This document shows positions 8,371 to 19,341 of a DNA stretch of 63,975 nt, piece after piece. Under the pieces are notes generated by a model that saw only the letters and a list, made by a program, of their open reading frames with translations, was not told the DNA's origin and searched no databases. Source of the DNA: Rhodothermales bacterium (GTDB lineage Bacteria; Bacteroidota; Rhodothermia; Rhodothermales; UBA10348); contig JANJTM010000016.1 in NCBI GenBank assembly GCA_024711125.1, forward strand, positions 1-63,975, in the 5' to 3' direction. Numbering within the stretch: the stretch's first letter is position 1; every line of letters begins with the position of its first letter. The position numbers were made by a program, and so were the translations under genes.

Positions 8371-8435
8371 CCGACCGAAGACCCGACTCCACCGCCGATC
8401 AAGCCCCCGGAGCCCGGCTCCCAGACCCCGCGCGT

Positions 8436-11400
8436 ATGGCCTCCCTGACCGATACCTCGATCAAGCGACCCGTCGCCACGTCGATGGCCTACCTCGTGAT
8501 CATCACGGTGGGCATCGTCGGATTCCTGTTCCTCCCGGTCGACCTGCTTCCGCCCGTCGAGTTCACCCGGCTCACGGTCTTCACGAGCTACCCGAACGTG
8601 GGGCCCGAGGAGATGGAGCAGATCGTGACCGACCCGGTCGAGAACGCGCTCTCGGGCATCCCGAACCTGGACCGCATCTCGTCGCGCTCGTCCGAAGGCT
8701 CGAGCATGGTGACGCTCGAGTTCGCGCGCGGAACGAACATCGACGAAGCGTCGAACGACGTCAGGTCGGCGCTCGACCGCATCCGAAGATCGCTTCCGCC
8801 CGAAGTCGACCAGCCCGTCATCTGGAAGTTCGACCCGAACAACTTCGCGATCGTGACGATCGCGGTCGAGTCGCGTCGCCCGATGGAGGAGGTGACGCGG
8901 CTCCTTGAACGCGACCTCTCGAACCGGTTCGAGCAGATTCCCGGGGTCGGAACGGTCGAATTGCGCGGCGGCGTCAACCGCCAGATCCACGTCGACCTGG
9001 AGCGCGACCGGCTCCTTGCGGCCGGGCTCACGCCGGCCGACGTGCAGGCGGCCCTGGCGCGCGAGAACCAGACGCTACCGGGCGGAAACGTGAAGGAGGG
9101 CCTGAGGGACCTCTACGTGCGCTCGCAGGGCGAATACACGTCGGTGGCCCAGATCGCCGAAACGGTGATCCGGTACGTCGACGACCGGCCGATCCGCGTG
9201 CGGGACGTCGCGCGGGTCGAGGACGGGTACGAGGACGTGCGTTTCCTTTCGGAGCTGGACGGCGTTCCGATCATCCGCGTCCAGATCCAGAAGCAGAGCG
9301 GCGCCAACACCGTGACGGTGGCCGACGCCATCGTCGCCGAGGTGGGCCGGATCAACGCGGAGCATTCGGACCTGCGGATGAAGGTGATTTCGGACCAGTC
9401 GACCTTCATCCGCCAGTCGATCGACAACGTGCGCAGTTCGGCCGTCTGGGGCGGTCTGCTGGCGATCCTTGTCCTTTACCTCTTCCTGCGCAACGGCTCG
9501 TCGACGTCGATCATCGCGATCGCGATCCCGATTTCGGTGGTGGCCACCTTCGGCGTGCTCTACTACGGGGGCATGACGCTGAACCAGATGACGTTCGGAG
9601 GTCTCGCCCTCGGCATCGGCATGATGGTGGACAACGGCATCGTGGTGCTCGAAAACATCGTGCGACACCGCGAGGAGCACCGGATGTCCATCCTCGAATC
9701 GGCCCGCGTGGGCACGCGCGAGGTGGTGGGCGCCATCATCGCGTCGACGCTCACCACGATCGTGATCTTCCTGCCCATCGGGTTCATGCAGACGACGATC
9801 GGAGATCTCTTCACCGCGCTGGCGCTGGTGGTGGTGTTCTCGCTCGTCTGCTCGCTCATGGTCGCGCTCACGCTGATTCCCGTGCTTGCGTCGCGTTTCC
9901 TGAACGTCAAGCTGCCCGAAGAGGGCAAGCCGATCCATGCGTCGGGCTTCCAGAAGTGGTTCGACGGGCTCGAGCAGAAGTACTCGGCTTCGCTGCGCAC
10001 GGTCGTCCGGCACCGGAAGCTCGTGGCGGGCGTCTCGTTCACGCTGGTCGCCGCCGCGTTCGCCGCGTTTCCGCTGATCCCCGTGGAACTGGCGCCGCAG
10101 ACCGATGCCGACGAGATCCAGGTCACGATGGAAATGTCGCAGGGCACCAACGTGGCCGTCGTGCAGGCCTACCTGCAGGAGCTCGAGCAGGCCGTGCGGC
10201 CGCTTCTGCCGATGGACCAGGTGCGCGAAGTGGCGACCGAAACCCGGTTCGGAAACGCACAGGTGACGGTCCGGCTGAAGGACCCCTCGGAGCGCACCAT
10301 CGAGAGCCAGGCCCTGGCCGACGATCTTCGACGCAAACTGGTGTCGGCGGTACCCGGTGCCGAGATCCGGGTAGAGGCGCAATCCGGCCTCTGGGTGCTC
10401 CGGCGCCTGTTCTCCACGGGAACGGGCAACGAGGCCGTGCAGATCGAGCTGCGCGGGTACGATCTCGACGTGGCCGACATCACGGCGCGCGAGATCATGG
10501 GCCGAGTGGAGCGGATTCCGGGCGTGACGGGCGTTCGCCTGTCGCGACGCGAAGGTCGGCCGGAGCAGAACCTCGAATTCGACCGGGAGAAGATCGCGAG
10601 CCTCGGCCTGTCGGTACAGCAGGTCGGCCGTGCCATCCAGACCTCGGTGGGCGGAAGCCGCGCGGGGCAGTTCCGGGAAGGCGGGGACGAATATCCGATC
10701 ATCGTGCGTCTGCGCCCCGAGGACCGGCTCACCGTGCAGGACCTCGACGACATCGCCGTGCGCACGCCGGCGGGCGAAACCATCCCGGTCGCGTCGCTCG
10801 TGCTGCCGGTGCGCGGTCGGGCGCCCACCACGATCGAACGCAAGGACGGCGTGCGGGTCAACTACGTCTACGCCACGCTCGAGAAGGGCGTCGCGCTGGG
10901 CGATGCCGTGGAGGCCATCCGTTCCGACCTGTCGCGCATGAACCTGCCGGACGGCTTCTCCATCGCGTTCAGCGGCGAGTACGAGGAGCAGCAGAAAGCC
11001 CAAACGGACTTCCTGATCGCCGTCCTGCTCGCGCTCGCCCTGATCTACATGGTCATGGCCGGCCAGTTCGAGCGGTATCTCGACCCGCTGATCGTGATGT
11101 TCGCGGTGCCCGTGGCGATCATCGGCGTCGTGCCGACCATGCTGCTCACCGGCACCACGTTCAACATGCAGTCGATCATGGGCATGGTGATGCTCATCGG
11201 CATCGTGGTCAACAACGCCATCGTTCTCGTCGACTACGTGAACCTGCTGCGTCGCGAGCAGGGCATGGCGCTGCTCGATTCGGTGGTCGAGGCGGGTCGC
11301 CTGCGGCTGCGACCGATCGCGATGACGACGCTTACGACCGTGCTCGGACTGCTGCCGCTCGCGCTCGGCATCGGGGCGGGTGCCGAGATCCAGGCCTCCC

Positions 11401-11570
11401 TCGCCCGCGTCGTGATCGGCGGTCTCACCGCTTCGACGCTCGTCACGCTCGTCCTCATTCCCGTGGTCTACGTTTCGGCCCACGGGGCACTCGACCGGCT
11501 GCGCGCATGGTCCGAGGCGCGGCGCGGGCCGGCGCCTTCGATGGTGGCGGTTCCGTCCGAGCCCTCCTGA
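8436..11570 (+). CDS. RND-family inner-membrane efflux transporter (HAE1 type)
   Basis: A 1044-residue proton-driven pump starting [17 protein letters not shown], the usual cytoplasmic N-terminus followed by TM1. Two large periplasmic loops and two blocks of TM helices are present. TM4 carries [16 protein letters not shown], where the proton-relay Asp-Asp of E. coli AcrB is Asp-Asn, a common variant in this branch. TM10 carries [18 protein letters not shown]. Start chosen at ATG 8436; an upstream open stretch overlaps the adaptor gene and is not coding. It pairs with the adaptor; no outer-membrane channel gene is seen, so TolC would be encoded elsewhere. Confidence 0.92.
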   Translation: MASLTDTSIKRPVATSMAYLVIITVGIVGFLFLPVDLLPPVEFTRLTVFTSYPNVGPEEMEQIVTDPVENALSGIPNLDRISSRSSEGSSMVTLEFARGTNIDEASNDVRSALDRIRRSLPPEVDQPVIWKFDPNNFAIVTIAVESRRPMEEVTRLLERDLSNRFEQIPGVGTVELRGGVNRQIHVDLERDRLLAAGLTPADVQAALARENQTLPGGNVKEGLRDLYVRSQGEYTSVAQIAETVIRYVDDRPIRVRDVARVEDGYEDVRFLSELDGVPIIRVQIQKQSGANTVTVADAIVAEVGRINAEHSDLRMKVISDQSTFIRQSIDNVRSSAVWGGLLAILVLYLFLRNGSSTSIIAIAIPISVVATFGVLYYGGMTLNQMTFGGLALGIGMMVDNGIVVLENIVRHREEHRMSILESARVGTREVVGAIIASTLTTIVIFLPIGFMQTTIGDLFTALALVVVFSLVCSLMVALTLIPVLASRFLNVKLPEEGKPIHASGFQKWFDGLEQKYSASLRTVVRHRKLVAGVSFTLVAAAFAAFPLIPVELAPQTDADEIQVTMEMSQGTNVAVVQAYLQELEQAVRPLLPMDQVREVATETRFGNAQVTVRLKDPSERTIESQALADDLRRKLVSAVPGAEIRVEAQSGLWVLRRLFSTGTGNEAVQIELRGYDLDVADITAREIMGRVERIPGVTGVRLSRREGRPEQNLEFDREKIASLGLSVQQVGRAIQTSVGGSRAGQFREGGDEYPIIVRLRPEDRLTVQDLDDIAVRTPAGETIPVASLVLPVRGRAPTTIERKDGVRVNYVYATLEKGVALGDAVEAIRSDLSRMNLPDGFSIAFSGEYEEQQKAQTDFLIAVLLALALIYMVMAGQFERYLDPLIVMFAVPVAIIGVVPTMLLTGTTFNMQSIMGMVMLIGIVVNNAIVLVDYVNLLRREQGMALLDSVVEAGRLRLRPIAMTTLTTVLGLLPLALGIGAGAEIQASLARVVIGGLTASTLVTLVLIPVVYVSAHGALDRLRAWSEARRGPAPSMVAVPSEPS

Positions 11571-11609
11571 ACCGCGGATACCGCGCCGATCACGCGAACG
11601 CTCAAGAAA

Positions 11610-11640
11610 AAGGGCCGCCCCGATACCGGGAGCGGCCCTT
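11610..11640. terminator. Bidirectional intrinsic terminator between the RND pump and clpP
   Basis: Perfect 9-base-pair stem AAGGGCCGC / GCGGCCCTT with a 13-base loop. It is preceded by AAGAAAA and followed by CTTC on the plus strand. Read from the minus strand, the stem is followed by a U-rich run, making a good terminator for clpP. Read from the plus strand it can stop the RND transcript. Confidence 0.85.
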
Positions 11641-11661
11641 CTTCACATTCGGCAGCGAGGC

Positions 11662-12366
11662 TCAGTCGTCCGACTTGTCCTTCTTCACGCCCTTCGGCTT
11701 CGGGGTCAGCACGTTGTCGATGAGCCCGTAGTCGCGCGCCTCGTCCGCGCCCATCCAGAAGTCGCGATCGCCGTCCTTCTCGATCTGGTCCGGCGTCTTG
11801 CCGGTGTGCTCGGCGAGGATGGCGTACAGGTTCTGCTTCATCTTGATGATCTCGCGCGCCGAGATCTCGATGTCCGACGCCTGCCCCTGGAGCCCGCCCA
11901 TCCACGGCTGGTGGATCATGATGCGGGAATTCGGAAGCGACGCGCGCTTGGTCTTCGACCCGGCCGCGAGCAGTACCGAGCCCATCGACGCGGCCAGCCC
12001 TACGCAGATCGTCGCGCAATGGCACGGGATGTACTGCATCGTGTCGTAGATCGCCAGGCCCGAGTCGATCGAACCGCCCGGCGAGTTGACGTAGATATTG
12101 ATGTCGCGCTCCGGGTCCTCGCTCGCGAGGAAGAGCAGCTGCGCCACCATCAGGTTCGCGATCTGGTCGTTGATCGGGGTGCCCAGCATGATGATGCGCT
12201 CCTTGAGCAGGCGCGAGTAGATGTCGTAGGCGCGCTCGCCGCGGGACGTCTGCTCGACCACCATCGGCACAAGCGTATTCCAGGCGCCCGGATCGATGGG
12301 GCCGGAGTAGATGTCCGACGGCAGCCGGCCCGGGGACTTCGCGAACTTCAGGAACGAATCGACCAT
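11662..12366 (-). CDS. clpP: ATP-dependent Clp protease proteolytic subunit
   Basis: Serine protease that forms the ClpP barrel and degrades proteins fed by Clp ATPases. The 234 residues include the catalytic Ser in [11 protein letters not shown] (about residue 127), His in IMIHQPW (about 152) and an Asp in the [18 protein letters not shown] segment. Strand-helix signatures [10 protein letters not shown] and ERIIMLG are intact. The N-terminus is about 20 residues longer than in E. coli mature ClpP, compatible with a propeptide, and the Lys/Asp-rich tail is unconserved. It follows trigger factor on the same strand (105 bases apart), a common arrangement, but clpX does not follow. Confidence 0.96.
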   Translation of the reverse strand: MVDSFLKFAKSPGRLPSDIYSGPIDPGAWNTLVPMVVEQTSRGERAYDIYSRLLKERIIMLGTPINDQIANLMVAQLLFLASEDPERDINIYVNSPGGSIDSGLAIYDTMQYIPCHCATICVGLAASMGSVLLAAGSKTKRASLPNSRIMIHQPWMGGLQGQASDIEISAREIIKMKQNLYAILAEHTGKTPDQIEKDGDRDFWMGADEARDYGLIDNVLTPKPKGVKKDKSDD

Positions 12367-12471
12367 GAGTGGGGACCTCGTTGTCTCGTGCTTCCGATCA
12401 ACCGGACCTTTCTCGGCCGGTTCCGGTCTCCCGGGGGATCGACCGGGACCCGCCGGACTTGACCCGACCGC

Positions 12472-13821
<1,350 letters not shown>

Positions 13822-13965
13822 GCAGGCTCGGATGCGTGTGAACCGGGTACAGTCTGCATCGAACGACGCCGACCGCGCCGCGGTTCTATGCCACGCAGCC
13901 GCAGGCGCGCTTTCGGTCGCTATTCACGATCCCGACGCCGAGCGCGTCGCCGGGAGAGCCCGACC

Positions 13966-15261
13966 TCACGCGTAGCGGATCCAGCGGGCCAGGTCCTTCA
14001 AGCTGGCCTTTTTCCCGTACATCAGGATGCCCACGCGGTAAATCCTGGCCGCAAGCCACACCGATCCGAGGAAGGTCGCAAACAGGAGAACGAACGAAAG
14101 CGCCGTCTCCCAGAGCGGCACCTCGGTCACCGCCACGCGCACCACCATCGAGATCGGCGACGTGAACGGGACGAGCGAGAGCACGACCGCGAGCGTCGAG
14201 CCCGGGTTCTCCACCACGCCCTGCATGAAGATGATCGAGAGGATGATCGGAAGCATGATGGGCAGCATCAGGCCCTGCGCGTCCTGCTGCTGCTCGACGG
14301 CCGATCCGATGGCCGCGAAGAGACTGGCGTACAGCAGGTATCCGACCAGGAAGAACAGCACGAACCAGACGAACACGTCGGGTCCGATGGACGGGATCTG
14401 GAGATCCATGGCGGCGAGCACCTGGTCGTCGGTGGCGTCCGCGGCAAGGCCGAGGTTCGCCGGGCTGACGAAGAACGTGATGATCGCTCCCGCGCCGAAT
14501 GTGCCGGCCGCCATCAGGCCCGCCCACACGACCATCTGCACGAGCCCCATCGCTCCGATGCCCAGGACCTTGCCCATGAGCAGTTCGAAGGGGCGAACCG
14601 ACGACACGACGACCTCGACCACGCGCGAGAGTTTTTCCTCGATTACGCCCTGCATCACGACCGATCCGTAGACCAGCATCGCGATGTAGATGAGGAAGCC
14701 CATGACGAAGCCCACCACGGCGTAGAGCTCGGCATTTCCGGCCTCCTCGCCCTCGCGCGTAAGCTTGACGGAACTGAAGCCGAGGTCCGACTCGAGGATG
14801 GCGAGCACCTCGGGCGACACCTGCGCGTCGGCGAGCCGAAGATCTTCTACGGCCCGATTGACGACGTTGTCGAGGCGCCGGTTGAAGATGCTGCCGAGGC
14901 CACCTTCCATCGAGTAGTACATGATCTCGCCCACGCCCCTGAGGGCAGAGTCGGGGATCACCAGGTACCCCCCGAAACGCTCCTCGAGTACGGCCCGGCG
15001 TGCCGAATCCTCGGGTATGCTCATGGGAACGAAGGTGACCTGTTCGTCCGATTCCATGGCGATGGCGTCACCCAGGCGGCCGGTCCGGTCGAGCACGGCG
15101 ATGGTCTTGGTGACTCCCTCCATCGACTGGACCGTCATGTAGCCGATCGTACCGAAAAGGAGGACGAGCGCGATGGGACCCAGCAGGGTCGTGAAAACGA
15201 ACCACTTCGAGACGACCCGCTTGAGGAATTCGTTCTTGGCTACGATCCAGATGCGACGCAT
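13966..15261 (-). CDS. ABC-2 type exporter permease (NatB-like)
   Basis: A 431-residue membrane protein. One TM helix near the N-terminus (VLLFGTIGYMTVQ region, after a cytoplasmic start IWIVAKNEFLKRVVSK) is followed by a large extracytoplasmic domain (about residues 50-190). Five or six TM helices with the segments VEEKLSRVVEVVVSSVRPFELLMGKVLG and MLPIMLPIILSIIFM then follow. This layout is that of NatB/YhaP sodium- or drug-export permeases. The ATPase gene ends 25 bases upstream on the same strand. The substrate cannot be read from sequence. Confidence 0.88.
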   Translation of the reverse strand: MRRIWIVAKNEFLKRVVSKWFVFTTLLGPIALVLLFGTIGYMTVQSMEGVTKTIAVLDRTGRLGDAIAMESDEQVTFVPMSIPEDSARRAVLEERFGGYLVIPDSALRGVGEIMYYSMEGGLGSIFNRRLDNVVNRAVEDLRLADAQVSPEVLAILESDLGFSSVKLTREGEEAGNAELYAVVGFVMGFLIYIAMLVYGSVVMQGVIEEKLSRVVEVVVSSVRPFELLMGKVLGIGAMGLVQMVVWAGLMAAGTFGAGAIITFFVSPANLGLAADATDDQVLAAMDLQIPSIGPDVFVWFVLFFLVGYLLYASLFAAIGSAVEQQQDAQGLMLPIMLPIILSIIFMQGVVENPGSTLAVVLSLVPFTSPISMVVRVAVTEVPLWETALSFVLLFATFLGSVWLAARIYRVGILMYGKKASLKDLARWIRYA

Positions 15262-15286
15262 TCGATGACCTCGTTCGGGTTCCTGT

Positions 15287-16222
15287 TCACCGCGCCGGTT
15301 GGGTGCGCCCGGCGGCCTGGTCCTGCACCACGCTCACGAAAATGTCCCGCAGCGGGGGCTCGACGAGTTCGAACCGCGTGACCTGCTCCACCGCCGACAG
15401 CGCGGATTCGAGCACCAGGCGGGGTGCGACGCCATCCAGGAGCTGCAGTTCGGCGTGACTTCTCGACCGCGTCGCGACCCGGACCGAGCCCGTCCCTTCC
15501 AGCCGGTCGAGAAACGAATCGTCTCCTTCGAAGTCGAGCACCACGGTATTCCGACCGAAGGACCTCTTCACGTCGCGAAGCGATCCCTCGAGCAGCACGC
15601 GGCCCTTGGCGATGAGCGCGATATCGTCACAGAGCTGTTCGACCTGCTCCATCCGGTGCGAGGCGAACAGGATCGTGCGGCCCTCTTCCTTCAGTTCCAT
15701 GATCACGTCCTGGAGCAGTTCGGCGTTGATCGGATCGAGTCCGCCGAACGGTTCGTCAAGGATGACCAGCTTCGGGTCATGCAGGATGGCCGTGATGAAC
15801 TGGACCTTCTGCTGCATTCCCTTGGACAGCTCCTCGGTCTTTCGGCCGTACCAGTCGGCGGCTTCGAAGCGCCCGAGCCAGTATTTCGCGCGTTCGACCG
15901 CCCTGGAACGGGAGAGCCCCTTCAGTTCGCCGAAGAAGGTCAGCTGCTCCCCCACCTTCATCTTCTTGTAGAGGCCGCGCTCCTCGGGCAGGTATCCCAT
16001 CACGAGCTGGCTCCACGGTCCGACCGGCCTTCCGTCCAGCAGGACCTGACCTTCGTCCGGTACCGTGATGTACGTGATCATCCGGATGGACGTGGTCTTT
16101 CCGGCACCGTTCGGCCCGAGGAGGCCGAGGATGCGCCCCGGACGGGCTTCAAAGGAAACGTCGTCGACGGCCGTCAGGCGACCGAAGCGCTTGGTGATGC
16201 GGTCGACACGAAGCTCGGGCAC
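15287..16222 (-). CDS. ABC transporter ATP-binding protein (NatA-like)
   Basis: Nucleotide-binding subunit of the exporter whose permease follows. Walker A is GPNGAGKTT, the signature motif appears as ELSKGMQQKVQ, Walker B is KLVILDEPFGGLD, and the switch His lies in ILFASHRMEQ. A C-terminal ~80-residue extension is typical of NatA-type subunits. The start chosen is GTG at 16222 (VPELRVDRITKRFG), because the open frame before it has no similarity and overlaps the upstream lipoprotein gene. Length 311 residues. Confidence 0.92.
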   Translation of the reverse strand: MPELRVDRITKRFGRLTAVDDVSFEARPGRILGLLGPNGAGKTTSIRMITYITVPDEGQVLLDGRPVGPWSQLVMGYLPEERGLYKKMKVGEQLTFFGELKGLSRSRAVERAKYWLGRFEAADWYGRKTEELSKGMQQKVQFITAILHDPKLVILDEPFGGLDPINAELLQDVIMELKEEGRTILFASHRMEQVEQLCDDIALIAKGRVLLEGSLRDVKRSFGRNTVVLDFEGDDSFLDRLEGTGSVRVATRSRSHAELQLLDGVAPRLVLESALSAVEQVTRFELVEPPLRDIFVSVVQDQAAGRTQPAR

Positions 16223-16235
16223 GGCGGGGCGGGAT

Positions 16236-16856
16236 CTAGTGGAACCGAACGTCGTCGATTCCGAATTCGAAATAGCCGGGCAGGTTGGCGTACACCGCCA
16301 CGTGGATGACGTCAGCGCCGGTCCAGGGTTGCGTCTTCCCGAAACCTTCCTGTTTGAAGGCCGAGAACGGCAGGTCATAGCGGGACCAATCCGGACCCAC
16401 CTCGACGTAGGCGTTGAAATGGTCGAAATCCTGCACGGCGGCGGTTCCGATCTGCACGATGTAGGTGCCGGGGGTTCCGCGCAGGGCGAGCGAGAGGCCC
16501 CCGAATCCCGATACGTCGCGAGCGCGCTCATCGCGCGAGGGGTCTGCGAGGGGCGGCAACTGCGTCAGCCGGGTGCGCACGCCCGCCACCTCGCTCCCGT
16601 TCGGAACCTCCGGGCGCAGGCCCTGAACCGCGAGGTACCCCTTCGATTCGGTCGGAAATCCCCCGGGATCGACCGCCAGGGAAGCCCGAGCACCCTCACC
16701 GGTTCCGACCGGCTCCCAGGGGTGCCCCAGGGCGTTCAGTTCGTCACCGTCTTCGAACGCGTCCACGGCTCCCGTGAGCATCGGTACCGGCCGGGGATCC
16801 GAGCCACAGGCGACGACAGGCAGGAAAGCTAGGAGCAGGACCGTGAGTCGGCGCAT
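16236..16856 (-). CDS. Lipoprotein with CIA30/CBM11-like jelly-roll domain
   Basis: A 206-residue secreted lipoprotein: signal MRRLTVLLLAFLPVVACGS with Cys in VVAC. The rest reads as one beta-jelly-roll: an acidic opening VDAFEDGDE, then GFGGLSLALRG, a strand YIVQIGTAA, the DWSRYDLPFSAFKQEGFG turn and the closing FEFGIDDVRFH. That order of landmarks is typical of CIA30/CBM11-type carbohydrate-binding folds. No catalytic residues are evident. It lies 13 bases upstream of the ABC ATPase on the same strand and may belong to that operon. The ligand is unknown. Confidence 0.7.
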   Translation of the reverse strand: MRRLTVLLLAFLPVVACGSDPRPVPMLTGAVDAFEDGDELNALGHPWEPVGTGEGARASLAVDPGGFPTESKGYLAVQGLRPEVPNGSEVAGVRTRLTQLPPLADPSRDERARDVSGFGGLSLALRGTPGTYIVQIGTAAVQDFDHFNAYVEVGPDWSRYDLPFSAFKQEGFGKTQPWTGADVIHVAVYANLPGYFEFGIDDVRFH

Positions 16857-16871
16857 GGCGAGGTCGCGGAT

Positions 16872-17144
16872 TCAGAGCAGGGCCAGCGTACGGGGCGGAA
16901 TCGGGATAAGGTACTCCGGTCGGAAGACATCTTCATGGACACCGAACTGACCGGTGCCGCGGAAGTCCACGGCCACGTATCCGTCCACGACGTGCTTGAC
17001 CTCCCCGATTCCGTAATAGGTGGGCTGCGGACCGTAGTACACCAGCTGGCCCTGGCCCAGCTCGCGACGCCGGCGCGCCTTCCGGTGGAAGGCGGGCACC
17101 ACCGGGAGCAGTTCGAGGCGATAGGTTCCGGGAGGGATTCGCAC
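16872..17144 (-). CDS. Hypothetical protein (90 aa)
   Basis: I do not recognise this protein. The short frame starts at GTG and runs tight against the lipoprotein gene downstream (15 bases). The N-terminal third is basic (FHRKARRRRELGQG). The rest reads as beta-strands (LVYYGPQPTYYGIGEVKHVV, YVAVDFRG) with a terminal PPRTLALL, suggesting a small barrel-like domain. It has no signal peptide, no ribosome site is evident, and the true start could be internal. Support is from composition and gap-free packing only. Confidence 0.5.
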   Translation of the reverse strand: MRIPPGTYRLELLPVVPAFHRKARRRRELGQGQLVYYGPQPTYYGIGEVKHVVDGYVAVDFRGTGQFGVHEDVFRPEYLIPIPPRTLALL

Positions 17145-17202
17145 CGGGATATCGGCTGGACGGTCGGGTACCGCCGAAGGCGGCCGTCCTACAACGCGTC
17201 GT

Positions 17203-17241
17203 CCCGGACCGGGTTCGACGGGTCGTGCGGCCCGGTCCGGG
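17203..17241. promoter_or_regulatory. Perfect 11-bp inverted repeat in a divergent promoter region
   Basis: CCCGGACCGGG (17203-17213) and its exact reverse complement CCCGGTCCGGG (17231-17241), separated by 17 bases, end eight bases before the putative -33 element of the next plus-strand gene. The position suits an operator between divergent genes; a stem in an unknown transcript is the alternative. Confidence 0.4.
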
Positions 17242-17249
17242 GCGAAAAC

Positions 17250-17281
17250 TTGGGTTCGGAGGCTGCTCGATGCTATTTTCG
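17250..17281 (+). promoter_or_regulatory. Putative Bacteroidota-type promoter (TTGG-N20-TATTTTCG)
   Basis: A -33 box TTGG and a -7 box TATTTTCG are spaced by 20 bases, close to the TTTG-N19/20-TAnnTTTG consensus. Predicted transcription start is about 17286, twenty bases before the ATG of the DUF4290-like gene. The same TATTTTCG octamer occurs upstream of rnc and gcvH in this window. Confidence 0.5.
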
Positions 17282-17305
17282 GCGCCCAGTGACGACCGGG
17301 ACCCC

Positions 17306-17803
17306 ATGAATTACCGCGACAAGATCATCGATCGCCAGATCGGACGGAACGCCGAGCTCTTCGCCCTCGCCGTGGGCGAGAAGGCGACCCGGGAGGAGCG
17401 CTATCCGCTCGTGCGGATACTGGTCTCGATCCTGGAGCAGGCGCGGCCCGAGTGGAACCAGTCGCCGAACAAGGACCGCCAGATCGCCCACATCGTTTTC
17501 AAGATGTCCAAGGGCGCGATACCGCTCGACGAAACCGCCGAGATCGTGCGGCTCCGGGACATGGAGCGTGGGTTCGTCCCATTGCCCGAACGGCCCGGGG
17601 ACACCGACGCGGAGCGGGCTTCGTACAGCGAGGCCGCCGAGGCCCCCGTGGCCGACGTTTCGGGAGCGCCGGCCCCGGACGAGGGCGCAGCGGCACCGGA
17701 TGCCGAAACGACCCGACCGGAGGCGCTGGCCGAAGTCCCGGTCAGGCCCCCGCAGGTCGACCTGTTCGCCGAACGCGGCGGGTCGTCGTCCGACGCCGTC
17801 TGA
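17306..17803 (+). CDS. DUF4290-like conserved protein
   Basis: A 165-residue cytoplasmic protein. The N-terminal ~95 residues are helical. The pattern IGRNAELFALAV, then KATREERYPLVRILVSIL, then a KMSKGAIPLD-like segment matches the general layout of the Bacteroidota family DUF4290, as far as I can judge by eye. The C-terminal ~70 residues are a low-complexity Ala/Pro/Glu tail ending in VDLFAERGG. ATG at 17306 is preferred over ATG 17270 because a promoter box lies between them. The function is unknown. It converges tightly on ruvC. Confidence 0.65.
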   Translation: MNYRDKIIDRQIGRNAELFALAVGEKATREERYPLVRILVSILEQARPEWNQSPNKDRQIAHIVFKMSKGAIPLDETAEIVRLRDMERGFVPLPERPGDTDAERASYSEAAEAPVADVSGAPAPDEGAAAPDAETTRPEALAEVPVRPPQVDLFAERGGSSSDAV

Positions 17804-17816
17804 CCGCCCGGGATCG

Positions 17817-18362
17817 TCAGCCGATCCGGTCCGGGTTCTCGGCGATGAAGCGCTTCCACGACGAGGTCTTTCCGGGCTTCGACCTGCCGCGCGAGCGATG
17901 CGCGTGGCACAGGGATACGGCCAGGGCGTCCGACGCGTCGTGCGGAACGCGGTCGGCGTCCGGGCGGATGGAGAGGATGCTGCGCACCATGTAGCCCACC
18001 TGCTCCTTGGTCGCCGCGCCGTTGCCGGTGACCGACTTCTTCACCTCCTTGGGCGTGTATTCCACGACCGGAACCTGCCGGACCAGCGCCGAGAGCATGG
18101 CGGCAGCCTGTGCGCGCCCGAGCTTGAGCATGGATTGGGCATTCTGCCCGTAGACCGGCATCTCGACCGCGCAGACGTCGGGGTGCCACGCGTCGATGAC
18201 ACCCAGCAGGTGCTCGTGGATCGTGCGCAACTTGAGCGCGTGATCGCTCGAGTCCTCGAGCCGCAGGACCCCGAAGTCGAGCAGCCGCTCTCCGGACGGG
18301 GAGCTTTCGATCACCCCGTAGCCGGTGATGCGCGAGCCGGGATCGACGCCGAGCACGATCAT
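17817..18362 (-). CDS. ruvC: Crossover junction endodeoxyribonuclease RuvC
   Basis: Holliday-junction resolvase working with RuvAB (ruvB is also in this window, at 31851). All four acidic or His catalytic landmarks are seen: Asp in LGVDPGS (residue 7), Glu in CAVEMPVYGQN (about 66), and His/Asp in HDASDALAV (about 143-146). 181 residues, slightly longer than the usual ~170 owing to a basic C-terminal tail. ATG 18362 lies four bases after the yebC stop, so the two are co-transcribed, a widespread arrangement. Confidence 0.95.
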   Translation of the reverse strand: MIVLGVDPGSRITGYGVIESSPSGERLLDFGVLRLEDSSDHALKLRTIHEHLLGVIDAWHPDVCAVEMPVYGQNAQSMLKLGRAQAAAMLSALVRQVPVVEYTPKEVKKSVTGNGAATKEQVGYMVRSILSIRPDADRVPHDASDALAVSLCHAHRSRGRSKPGKTSSWKRFIAENPDRIG

Positions 18363-18366
18363 GGCG

Positions 18367-19113
18367 TCATGACAGCGCGGCGACGGTTTCGTCGTCGAAC
18401 TCGAGGGTGGAATAGACCTGCTGCACGTCCTGGTATTCCTCGACCTTATCGAGGAGCGCCGACACCTTGCGGGCCGTTTCGGGATCGACCTTCTTCGTGA
18501 CGGTAGCCTCGCGCACCAACTCTGCCTCGGCCACAGGGATGCCGGCCTTCTCAAGCGCCTTCTGCACGGCCCCGAACGCCTCGACCGGCGTGGACACCAC
18601 GAACATGTCCTCGTCCCGCTGCAGGTCGTCGGCACCGGCCTCGGCGACGAGCTCGAAGAGTTCCATTTCATCGGCCTTGTCGGCGGGGATCTCGAACTGG
18701 CCCTTGCGCTCGAACATGAACGCGACCGACCCCGCCTGGCCCAGGGTTCCGCCCGCCTTCGAGAACATCGCGCGCAGGTCGGCGACCGTACGATTGGTGT
18801 TGTCGGTAAGGGCCTCGACGAAGACGGCCACGCCGCCGGGGGCGTAACCCTCGTACGTGATTTCCTCGTAGTCGGCCCCCTGGATCTCGCCGGTGCCGCG
18901 CTTGATGGCGCGCTCGACGTTATCCTTGGGCATGTTTTCGGCCTTGGCCTTCTCGACCGCCAGGGCGAGGCGGGCGTTCATGCCCGGGTCGCCGCCGCCC
19001 TCGCGGGCCGCCACCATGATGTCACGGGTGATGCGCGCCCAGGACTTGGACTTGCGCGCGTCGGTTACGGCCTTCTGCCGCTTGATCTTCGACCATTTGT
19101 TGTGGCCAGCCAT
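18367..19113 (-). CDS. yebC: YebC/PmpR family protein
   Basis: A 248-residue three-domain protein starting [21 protein letters not shown], the family hallmark, with GRGGDPxxN-like [25 protein letters not shown] and [14 protein letters not shown]. Described as a DNA-binding regulator or, more recently, a translation factor for difficult stretches. It is the first gene of a yebC-ruvC pair. Confidence 0.96.
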   Translation of the reverse strand: MAGHNKWSKIKRQKAVTDARKSKSWARITRDIMVAAREGGGDPGMNARLALAVEKAKAENMPKDNVERAIKRGTGEIQGADYEEITYEGYAPGGVAVFVEALTDNTNRTVADLRAMFSKAGGTLGQAGSVAFMFERKGQFEIPADKADEMELFELVAEAGADDLQRDEDMFVVSTPVEAFGAVQKALEKAGIPVAEAELVREATVTKKVDPETARKVSALLDKVEEYQDVQQVYSTLEFDDETVAALS

Positions 19114-19341
19114 CGTCGTATCGAAGCGATTCGTGCTCGGCGCGCAGGGTGTGCGACGCCCGGTGGTTCCGCGCCCCTGTCAGGGCCGCATCCCGTTGCA
19201 ACGCCGCCGACCCATTCCCGGATTCCCGGGCTCCGCCTGCCATTTCGTCAGCCTCGCCGCGAACCCGACGTCGGCAGGGGTGTTCAAACCCGCTCCTCCC
19301 ATAGATCCACCCGCGAACCGACCCGCCCAAGCCGGACCGCC

